Shown one piece after another: positions 1 to 6,045 of a stretch of 6,778 nt of DNA (positions are counted from its first letter, which is position 1; each line of letters starts with the position of its first letter). This stretch comes from JAISST01 sp050434145 (GTDB taxonomy: Bacteria > Fusobacteriota > Fusobacteriia > Fusobacteriales > Fusobacteriaceae), in the NCBI RefSeq assembly GCF_050434145.1, contig NZ_JBNPVX010000067.1:1-6778 (forward strand), given 5' to 3'. The notes below the pieces were generated by a model that ran no database searches, was not told the DNA's origin, and saw nothing but the letters and a program-made list of their open reading frames with translations. Position numbers and translations under genes: made by a program.

Positions 1-25
1 TTGTTTTATGTTTGGTAGTGAATTC

Positions 26-34
26 ATTATAACA
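26..34 (-). promoter_or_regulatory. Possible extended -10 promoter for a gene beyond the left edge
   Basis: Read on the minus strand, this is TGTTATAAT, a perfect -10 hexamer with the TGn extension that lets sigma-70 promoters work without a good -35 box. No convincing -35 lies 16-18 bases upstream. It sits about 70 bases past the stop of the ycdX-like gene and points out of the window, so it would drive the next minus-strand gene. In DNA this AT-rich a chance match is possible, hence moderate-to-low confidence. Confidence 0.35.
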
Positions 35-101
35 TATCAAGGTGTTTCTCTTTTTTATTTTTTGAAATTTCCCTACAAATATTTTACACTAACATTTATC
101 A

Positions 102-839
102 TTATATTTTCTTGGGTTTTATTGCTTTTCTTTCAGCCAAAAATGCTGTTAATAATTCTATGTTTGTATTAATTATTTTTTCTGTGGGAAAATCATATTT
201 TTCCAATAATTCTATTGCATACTTAAAATTTCCTATGTCATAAGAAATGTGTGCATCACTTCCAAGTGATATTGTATTCCCATTATCTTTGCATAAAGAT
301 AATATTTTTTCACAATTAGGTGCCGATCCCTTTCTTGATGTATAAAATGATGAGTTATTTAATTCTAATGCTACTTTGTACTTTTTTGCATTTTCCACTA
401 TCTTCTCATAATCAATAGGAAAACCTGGATTTCCTGGGTGTGTTATGATATCCACTTGTTGATTTTTCATCAAATTTATTAAAGAGATTGTATTTTTATT
501 TATATCATTTGTCTCACCATACTCATTAATTGGGTGGAACCCAGCCAAAACAATATCCATAATTTTATAAATGTCATTATTTATATCCAATTTACCATTC
601 TCATCTAAAATATTTGCTTCTACTCCTTTTAATATCACGAGTTCTTCCACTTTTTTAGGAAAAACTACCATATTTCTCAATGTCCACCAATGAGGAGAAT
701 CAGGCAATGCTGGTCCATGATTTGTTATGGCTATGACTTTCATTTTTTTCTTTAGTGCTCGGTCTATACACTCTTCGAATGTGCTATATGCATGTGGTGT
801 AGAATTAGTATGCATATGTAGATCAATTTTGAAATCCAT
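102..839 (-). CDS. ycdX: PHP-domain metal-dependent phosphatase, YcdX family
   Basis: This 245-residue protein matches the length and motif order of E. coli YcdX, a PHP-fold phosphatase with a trinuclear metal site. All nine expected metal ligands are visible: H8 and H10 in DLHMH, H16 in the PHAYST segment, H41 in TNHGP, E74 in KGVEAN, H102 in AGFHP, H134 in THPGNP, and D195 and H197 in GSDAH. The family signatures LELNNSSF (158-165) and SRKGS (168-172) are also present. There is no signal peptide, so it should be cytoplasmic. YcdX-type enzymes hydrolyse phosphate esters, but the physiological substrate is unclear. The start is supported by an AAGG-type ribosome site about 7 bases upstream. 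It lies 41 bases after the aminopeptidase gene with no terminator between, so the two are probably co-transcribed. A histidinol phosphatase label is possible in databases, but the motifs fit YcdX better. Confidence 0.93.
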   Translation of the reverse strand: MDFKIDLHMHTNSTPHAYSTFEECIDRALKKKMKVIAITNHGPALPDSPHWWTLRNMVVFPKKVEELVILKGVEANILDENGKLDINNDIYKIMDIVLAGFHPINEYGETNDINKNTISLINLMKNQQVDIITHPGNPGFPIDYEKIVENAKKYKVALELNNSSFYTSRKGSAPNCEKILSLCKDNGNTISLGSDAHISYDIGNFKYAIELLEKYDFPTEKIINTNIELLTAFLAERKAIKPKKI

Positions 840-880
840 TATTATACCTTCTTTCTTTAATTTTTATAAATTTTAATATT

Positions 881-2671
881 TTAAATTTTTTCTGTATATT
901 TTCTTAACCAAAGCTCTTCTTCTGCTGTTAGGTACTCTTTTAATCTATTATACACTATTTCATGATATAAATTCAAAAATTTTATTTCTTCTGGTCCTAA
1001 TAATTTCTTTTGAATTGCATCTATATCAATTGGTACATATGTTAATGTTTCAAATTCTAAAAACTTACCAAATTCCGTTTTTTTATATTCTTTCACTAAT
1101 AATTCATTTTCTATCCTGATACCATGAGAATTCTCAATATATATTCCTGGTTCATTGGTAACTACCATTCCTGGTTGCAGTACTTCTGGATTGTAAGCAG
1201 GCCTTATACTATGAGGTCCTTCATGAACATTGAGAACAAATCCTATTCCATGACCAGTACCACACTTATAATCCATAGCCATGTCCCAAATTGGTGCTCT
1301 TGCCAATACATCTAAATTGGTTCCTGTAACTCCACATAAAAATCGTGCTTTGGATAAATTTATCATTCCTTTTAGTACCAGAGTAAAATGCTCTTTTAAC
1401 AATTCTGGTACTTTTTTTTCTTTTGTTTCAAGTGCAAAAGTTCTTGTTATATCTGTTGTTCCTGTATAATATTGCCCACCTGAATCTACTAATAAAAATT
1501 CTCCATATTCTAGTTTTTTATTTTTTTCTTTAGTTGGTTTATAATGCATCATAGCCGCATTTTCTCCAAAAGCAGCTATGGTATCAAAGCTTGGTTCTAT
1601 ATAATTTTTACTTTTTTTTCTAAATTCTGTTATTTTTTCCACAACATCATATTCTGTTAGGTTTTCTTTGTCAAAATCTATATTTTTTATCCAAAACATG
1701 AACTTTGTCATGGCAATTGCATCTTCTAGATGAGATTTTCTTATATTTTCTATCTCTACATAATTCTTTATAACTTTTAAATCTGTACTTATATTTCTTT
1801 TATTAATTACATTTTGAGAGTTTTCAATTTTTTTATATAGTGAATAATTAATTTTAGTTTTATCTAATAGAATTTTACTATCAAGATACTTGTTTATATC
1901 TTCATAAATATTTTCATATTCTTTTAATTGGATGTTATTTTGTACAAAATAGTTTTTATTTTCTATAGTAATTTTCCTTAAATCTACATATAAAATTATT
2001 TCATCCATTGTTATTATAGAATATGCTAGTACTACTGGATTATTTTGGGTATCATTTCCTCTTATATTATAAATCCATGCTATATCATCTAATGTATTGA
2101 TTATATGTGTCGTTGTTCCAGTTAATTTCATCTTTTCTCTTATGATTTTAATTTTATTTTCACAGCTTTTTCCTGTATATTTTTCTTCTAAAATAAAAAT
2201 TTTATTCTCTGAAAGTTTTGGTCTGTTTTTCCATATTTCCCCTATTAAATCGTACTCTGCTTTGATTTTTCCATTATTCAATGCCATTATCTCTTTTAAT
2301 TTTTCTGCCAAATCTGCTGAGACTACTTTTCCATCAAATCCAATAACACTGTTTGATTTCACTTCTTTTTTTATAAAATCCAAAACTGATGGATATCCAG
2401 GTTCATTTAATTTGTACAACAATATTCCTGTGTCTTTTAATTGGGCCTCTGCCTGAATAAAGTATCTGCCATCTGTCCAAAGTCCTGCTTTTTTTTCAGT
2501 GATTACAAGAGTTCCTGCTGATCCTGTGAATCCAGATACATATTCTATACATCTAAAATAATCTCCTACATACTCACTTTGATGATAATCTCCTGATGGG
2601 GCATAATAAATTTGAATTTTGTTTTTCCTCATTAATTCTCTTAATAGTGAAAGTTTTTCTTTGATTGTCAT
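881..2671 (-). CDS. pepP: Xaa-Pro aminopeptidase (aminopeptidase P), long three-domain form, peptidase family M24B
   Basis: This 596-residue enzyme should remove the N-terminal residue from peptides whose second residue is proline. Two creatinase-like N-terminal domains (about 1-150 and 155-305) precede a pita-bread M24 catalytic domain (about 310-530) and a short M24 C-terminal extension (about 535-596). The two-metal ligands are D396 in LLVDSGG, D407 in GTTDITR, H474 in GTGHGIG, E507 in TNEPGIY and E521 in IRIENE. H376 (MMHYKP) and H483 (NVHEGP) are the accompanying catalytic histidines. The length and domain layout match the eukaryotic cytosolic APP1 type rather than the roughly 440-residue E. 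coli PepP, so the symbol is by function only. No signal peptide is seen, so it is a cytoplasmic enzyme of peptide recycling. GAGGAG four bases upstream of ATG supports the start. It appears to be the first gene of a two-gene unit with the ycdX-like gene. Confidence 0.95.
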   Translation of the reverse strand: MTIKEKLSLLRELMRKNKIQIYYAPSGDYHQSEYVGDYFRCIEYVSGFTGSAGTLVITEKKAGLWTDGRYFIQAEAQLKDTGILLYKLNEPGYPSVLDFIKKEVKSNSVIGFDGKVVSADLAEKLKEIMALNNGKIKAEYDLIGEIWKNRPKLSENKIFILEEKYTGKSCENKIKIIREKMKLTGTTTHIINTLDDIAWIYNIRGNDTQNNPVVLAYSIITMDEIILYVDLRKITIENKNYFVQNNIQLKEYENIYEDINKYLDSKILLDKTKINYSLYKKIENSQNVINKRNISTDLKVIKNYVEIENIRKSHLEDAIAMTKFMFWIKNIDFDKENLTEYDVVEKITEFRKKSKNYIEPSFDTIAAFGENAAMMHYKPTKEKNKKLEYGEFLLVDSGGQYYTGTTDITRTFALETKEKKVPELLKEHFTLVLKGMINLSKARFLCGVTGTNLDVLARAPIWDMAMDYKCGTGHGIGFVLNVHEGPHSIRPAYNPEVLQPGMVVTNEPGIYIENSHGIRIENELLVKEYKKTEFGKFLEFETLTYVPIDIDAIQKKLLGPEEIKFLNLYHEIVYNRLKEYLTAEEELWLRKYTEKI

Positions 2672-2688
2672 AGCACTCCTCTTTAAAT

Positions 2689-2712
2689 CAAGTACTAATT
2701 TATTAATACTTG
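2689..2712. repeat. 24-base imperfect palindrome just upstream of the aminopeptidase ribosome site
   Basis: The arms CAAGTA (2689-2694) and TACTTG (2707-2712) are perfect inverted repeats. Inside them, after one mismatch, TAAT and ATTA continue the dyad, giving near-complete two-fold symmetry. It ends 18 bases before the start codon of the aminopeptidase gene. A weak -10-like TATAAC (minus strand, 2717-2712) abuts it. This could be a repressor operator or an mRNA hairpin; nothing in the sequence decides between them. Confidence 0.4.
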
Positions 2713-2788
2713 TTATATTTTTTGTTACTTAATACCTTCTGATTTATTAATTGAAATGTGCAGTATTCAATAATTACCTGCCCTTAAC

Positions 2789-2805
2789 AAGAGCGACTCT
2801 TTTTT
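2789..2805 (+). terminator. Small hairpin followed by a T-run on the plus strand
   Basis: AAGAG, the three-base loop CGA and CTCTT form a five-pair stem that runs straight into six T residues on the plus strand, the form of a small intrinsic terminator. No plus-strand gene precedes it. On the minus strand, the direction of the flanking genes, the T-run becomes an A-run before the stem, so it would not terminate there. It may be a minor structure in the aminopeptidase leader or a fossil of a lost element. Confidence 0.25.
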
Positions 2806-2902
2806 ATGGACTGTGACTTTGCTTCACTTAAAACATGAGAATACAACCTCTTTCTAATGTAGTCATTGCTCCTCTAATATAATATATTATAAGATATAAT
2901 AA

Positions 2903-2933
2903 GGGGCCATTGCTAATTAATTTGCAACAGCCC
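2903..2933 (-). terminator. Hairpin terminator after the DUF218 gene
   Basis: On the minus strand GGGCTGTTGC (2933-2924) pairs over all ten positions with GCAATGGCCC (2913-2904), using two G-U wobbles, around a ten-base AT-rich loop. The same DNA read on the plus strand has two A-C mismatches, so the structure suits minus-strand RNA. It starts 11 bases after the DUF218 stop codon. The trailing tract (CTTATTATATC) is U-rich but broken, so termination may be partial. The arm GGGCTGTTGCAAA also resembles some insertion-sequence ends, but no transposase is nearby. Confidence 0.6.
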
Positions 2934-2944
2934 TAAAGTTTGAA

Positions 2945-3724
2945 TTAATTTTTAATTCTATTTTTATTAAATATTAAATTAACACATGCCAAAGTTTCAC
3001 GTAAATATGTCATTGGATACATATACCATTGCAATGGAGAACTTTTTTTATTATATTTTTTAATTCCTGCTCTTTTTGCAAGAATACTAGATCTGAATGT
3101 ATGAAAATCTGATGTTACATATACAATTTTATATTCCTTGCCATCAAAATAGTTATCTAATATTTCTTTTGAAAATAAAAAGTTTTCAAAAGTACTAGTA
3201 GATTTATTTTCTTCTATTATTCTATCTTTTGATACTCCATTTTCTATCATATATTTTTTCATTGCAAAAGACTCTGCTACTTTCTCATCATGTCCTTGAC
3301 CACCAGAAACTACTGCTATTGCGTCCAAATTTTTCTCTAAATATTCTATTCCTTTATCTACTCTATTTTTTAAGTTTGGCGAAAGTTTTTCACCTCTTAG
3401 ACCTGCCCCCAAAACTATTATTGCTTCTTCTTTATAGTCTACAGTGTCTATTTTTCCATACACAAATATAAATATCATCCAAATAAATGCTAATAAAATC
3501 ACAAATTTAATTGTTTTTTTTATTAAACTAGGAATTATTTTAGTAATATTTTCGTAAAATTTTCCATATATAAATAAATTTATACCTAACAGCACAGTAA
3601 GAAGATAGCCAACATTGAAGTTAGAAAAACACTGTATTATTATGCCCCACATGATAAAAATTGTTCCCAAAATCATAAACAATATATTACCTTTGGATCT
3701 ATTTCTTATTTTTACTTTTATCAT
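2945..3724 (-). CDS. Membrane-anchored DUF218 (YdcF/SanA/ElyC-like) protein
   Basis: With the start used here the protein has 259 residues. Three hydrophobic segments (about 13-32, 38-56 and 71-90) anchor it in the inner membrane, and a C-terminal DUF218 domain runs from about 100 to 225. DUF218 hallmarks are AIIVLGAGLRG (101-111), the VVSGGQG turn (138-144), ESFAMKKYMIENG (151-163), the EENKSTSTFEN loop (171-181) and VTSDFHTFRS (203-212). Family members such as SanA and ElyC affect envelope integrity, but no reaction is firmly known, so I assign none. I chose ATG at 3724 because GAGG lies five bases before it. An in-frame ATG at 3748 would add eight residues but has no clear ribosome site. 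The gene follows glmS by 70 bases, or 46 from the alternative start, without a terminator. It is therefore probably in the glmS transcript and under the same ribozyme. Confidence 0.85.
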   Translation of the reverse strand: MIKVKIRNRSKGNILFMILGTIFIMWGIIIQCFSNFNVGYLLTVLLGINLFIYGKFYENITKIIPSLIKKTIKFVILLAFIWMIFIFVYGKIDTVDYKEEAIIVLGAGLRGEKLSPNLKNRVDKGIEYLEKNLDAIAVVSGGQGHDEKVAESFAMKKYMIENGVSKDRIIEENKSTSTFENFLFSKEILDNYFDGKEYKIVYVTSDFHTFRSSILAKRAGIKKYNKKSSPLQWYMYPMTYLRETLACVNLIFNKNRIKN

Positions 3725-3794
3725 AATATCCTCAAACTCTTTTTTCATAACTATTTATGATATAAACCATATTTAGTCCTTTTTTATCTTGCAT

Positions 3795-5621
3795 TTATTC
3801 TACTGTAACTGACTTTGCAAGATTTCTCGGTTTATCCACATCCAATCCTTTGGCATCAGCAGTATAATATGCTAATAGTTGCAGAGGTACCACTGCCAAA
3901 AGTGGTGCAATTAATTCATCAATATCATCTATATAAATAACTCTATCCGAAACTTTTTCAATGCTTTCTCTATGATCTTTTTTTGCAATGGTAATAACAA
4001 ATGCACCTCTTGCTTTTACTTCTTGTATATTTGAAATCATTTTTTCTACCATATTTTCCTGTGTTGCAACTACTACTACCATCGTTCCTGACTCTATTAA
4101 TGCTATTGTACCATGCTTTAGTTCTCCAGCTGGAAAAGACTCAGTATGAATATATGTGATCTCTTTCATTTTGAGAGCACCTTCTCTAGCTATTTTTTCA
4201 TCTATTCCTCTACCAAGATAAAAACCATTTTTTCTGTTTTTTATTTCTTCTGCTATATTTTTTATTTTTTCTTTATTAAAGAATACATTTCCTATTTTTT
4301 CAGCTAGAGTATATATTTTGTCTAGGTAAATATCATATTCTTTAGCTGATATATTTCCTTTTTTTTCTCCAATATATATAGCTAATAAATACATTATTAC
4401 TGCTTGTGTAATATATGCTTTTGTGGATGCAACAGAAATTTCTGGTCCTGCCATTGTATATATTACAATATCTGCATCTCTGGATATTGTAGAACCTAAT
4501 ACATTGGTAATTGCCAATGTTGTAGCCCCTTTTTCTTTTGCCAATTTCAATGCTTTCAGTGTATCAATTGTCTCTCCTGATTGACTTACAAAGATTGCTA
4601 GATGGGTTTCATCTATTGTGGGGTCATTGTATCTAAATTCTGAAGCAATATCAATATTAGATCTTAATTTTGATATTTTCTTTAAAAAATATGCTCCTTG
4701 AAGCCCAGCATAATATGCAGTCCCACAAGCTACTATATCCACTTCTTTTATTTTAGTCAAATCTATTTTATCAAAAACATTGCCAAAATCTATTTTTCCA
4801 TCATGATTTATATAAATCTCTAATGTTTTTTCTACAGATTTTGGTTCTTCTTCTATTTCCTTTAACATAAAATGAGGATATCCATTTTTTGTAGCTTGTT
4901 CCATATCCCATTCTATATTATGAATTTCTTTAGTTTTTATATTACCATTTTCATCATATACTGTTACTTTTTCTTTTTGAATAAGAGCAATTTCCCCATT
5001 TTCCAAAAAAATTACTTTCCTTGTATATTTTAAAATTGCTGGTACATCTGAAGCAATGAAATTTTTATTTTCACCCAACCCTATTATCAAAGGACTTTCG
5101 TTTCTAGCACAGATAATCTTATCTGGTTCATCACTATTTACCACACCTAAAGCATAGGTGCCTCTTATCATGGTTTTTAGCTTCATCATAGTTTCTAATG
5201 AATTCCCATTGTATAGTTTTGCATAAAGGTGTGATATCACTTCTGTATCAGTGTCTGATACAAAATTACACCCATCTTTTATTAAATCTGTTTTTATTTG
5301 TTGATAATTTTCTATTATTCCATTGTGCACCACAGCTATTTTGTTATCAAAACTCATATGGGGGTGGGCATTTACATCTGTAGGAACACCATGAGTTGCC
5401 CATCTAGTATGTCCTATTCCTACCTTAGCTTTTATATCATTAGAAATTGCTTCTTTCAAGTTCTCCAGTTTTCCACTTTTTTTCTCTAAAAATATTTTTC
5501 CATTTTCAATAATAGCAATACCTGCAGAGTCATAACCACGGTATTCTAACTTAGTTAATCCATCTAGTATTACCTCCACTGCTTTTTCAGCACCACCTAC
5601 ATAACCTATTATTCCACACAT
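3795..5621 (-). CDS. glmS: Glutamine--fructose-6-phosphate aminotransferase (isomerizing), GlmS
   Basis: GlmS converts fructose-6-phosphate and glutamine to glucosamine-6-phosphate and glutamate in the cytoplasm, the committed step to UDP-GlcNAc for peptidoglycan and lipid A. The 608 residues match the family's usual size of about 609. The N-terminal class II glutaminase domain (1-240) starts MCGIIGY with nucleophile Cys2. It also shows HTRWATHG (71-78, R73 and W74), HNGIIENY (99-106) and SDTDTE with D125. Two SIS isomerase domains follow. The first has CGTAYYAG (299-306), SQSGETIDT (346-354) and ASTKAY (398-403); the second has GRGIDEKIAREGALKMKEI (470-488, E487) and ELKHG (500-504, H503). 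The C-terminal tail KPRNLAKSVTVE closes the ammonia channel and ends exactly as expected. GGAGG lies seven bases before the ATG. A strong promoter and a glmS ribozyme precede it, indicating control by its own product. Confidence 0.98.
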   Translation of the reverse strand: MCGIIGYVGGAEKAVEVILDGLTKLEYRGYDSAGIAIIENGKIFLEKKSGKLENLKEAISNDIKAKVGIGHTRWATHGVPTDVNAHPHMSFDNKIAVVHNGIIENYQQIKTDLIKDGCNFVSDTDTEVISHLYAKLYNGNSLETMMKLKTMIRGTYALGVVNSDEPDKIICARNESPLIIGLGENKNFIASDVPAILKYTRKVIFLENGEIALIQKEKVTVYDENGNIKTKEIHNIEWDMEQATKNGYPHFMLKEIEEEPKSVEKTLEIYINHDGKIDFGNVFDKIDLTKIKEVDIVACGTAYYAGLQGAYFLKKISKLRSNIDIASEFRYNDPTIDETHLAIFVSQSGETIDTLKALKLAKEKGATTLAITNVLGSTISRDADIVIYTMAGPEISVASTKAYITQAVIMYLLAIYIGEKKGNISAKEYDIYLDKIYTLAEKIGNVFFNKEKIKNIAEEIKNRKNGFYLGRGIDEKIAREGALKMKEITYIHTESFPAGELKHGTIALIESGTMVVVVATQENMVEKMISNIQEVKARGAFVITIAKKDHRESIEKVSDRVIYIDDIDELIAPLLAVVPLQLLAYYTADAKGLDVDKPRNLAKSVTVE

Positions 5622-5737
5622 AAAAAAACCTCCATTTTTGATAAAATCCTTCTTAAAATAAAATTAAACTAAAGAAGATTCCCTTCACATAGTCAAAGAA
5701 CATAATAATTTGGATTTTATTTTTATTTGGGAGATCT

Positions 5738-5870
5738 GTTACAATTATTTTTTTGTCATAAAAGTTACCTTTTATATTTGTAAATAATGGTTGTAACCAC
5801 CTCTGAGACATCCGCCGAATTTTCGATAATCTCAGTCCTCGTCATCTTATTTTCTATAAGATCTGGCGCT
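5738..5870 (-). promoter_or_regulatory. glmS ribozyme (glucosamine-6-phosphate-activated self-cleaving riboswitch)
   Basis: Conserved core strings occur in order on the minus strand: AGCGCC (5870-5865), GACGAGG (5843-5837), TTATCGA (5829-5823) and TTCGGCGGATG (5819-5809). Cleavage is expected between A5870 and G5869. The fold can be traced by eye. P1 pairs 5862-5856 with 5850-5844 around AGAAA. P2 pairs CUGAGA (5835-5830) with UCUCAG (5808-5803). P3 pairs GUUAC (5797-5793) with GUAAC (5742-5738). A short P3.1-like pseudoknot GGU/ACC joins 5801-5799 and 5791-5789. P4 pairs 5788-5782 with 5750-5744, and P4a pairs 5775-5769 with 5764-5758, capped by a GUAA tetraloop. The known mechanism is self-cleavage with glucosamine-6-phosphate as cofactor, followed by mRNA decay. 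The core is near-consensus, while the 3' stems are short and AU-rich, so the 3' boundary is the least sure part. Confidence 0.95.
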
Positions 5871-5896
5871 ATTAATAAACATAAATCTCCTACAAA

Positions 5897-5925
5897 ATTA
5901 TACATTATTATATCTTGATAGTCAA
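5897..5925 (-). promoter_or_regulatory. Sigma-70 promoter of glmS
   Basis: On the minus strand the -35 box TTGACT (5925-5920) is separated by exactly 17 bases from a perfect -10 box TATAAT (5902-5897). Transcription should begin near 5890, leaving only about 20 bases ahead of the ribozyme cleavage site at 5870/5869. It lies downstream of the autotransporter terminator, so glmS should have its own transcript. The match is the best promoter in the window. Confidence 0.85.
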
Positions 5926-5985
5926 CAACTTTATTTCAGAGATACGATTATTGCTGTTGTTATAGATTTTTATTAACTCATATAT

Positions 5986-6019
5986 AAAAAACCTAGGATG
6001 GCTAGTCCTAGATTTTTTT
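5986..6019 (-). terminator. Intrinsic terminator of the autotransporter gene
   Basis: On minus-strand RNA, CTAGGA (6011-6006) pairs with TCCTAG (5998-5993) around a seven-base loop. The stem extends through one G-U wobble into an A/T run on both sides, and the 3' side gives six U residues (5991-5986). It starts 27 bases after the autotransporter stop. The flanking A and T runs could let it work in both directions, but no plus-strand gene faces it. Confidence 0.85.
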
Positions 6020-6045
6020 CTTTTTTTTATTTCTTTGCTATCTTT

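Noticed and set aside
1..101. Intrinsic terminator after the ycdX-like gene
   Set aside because: The stretch has A/T runs and short AAATTT-type symmetry but no GC-containing stem followed by a U-run, so I do not call one.
2097..2456. Plus-strand 119-codon frame
   Set aside because: It lies fully within the aminopeptidase gene on the opposite strand. The composition is a mirror of that gene and there is no supporting start signal or family motif.
2903..2940. Insertion-sequence terminal repeat (GGGCTGTTGCAAA resembles IS6-type ends)
   Set aside because: No transposase, partner repeat or target duplication is visible. Full pairing only in minus-strand RNA right after a stop codon fits a terminator better.
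5198..5489. Two overlapping plus-strand frames of about 60 codons
   Set aside because: Both are antisense to the glutaminase domain of glmS, which is unmistakable, and they show no motifs.
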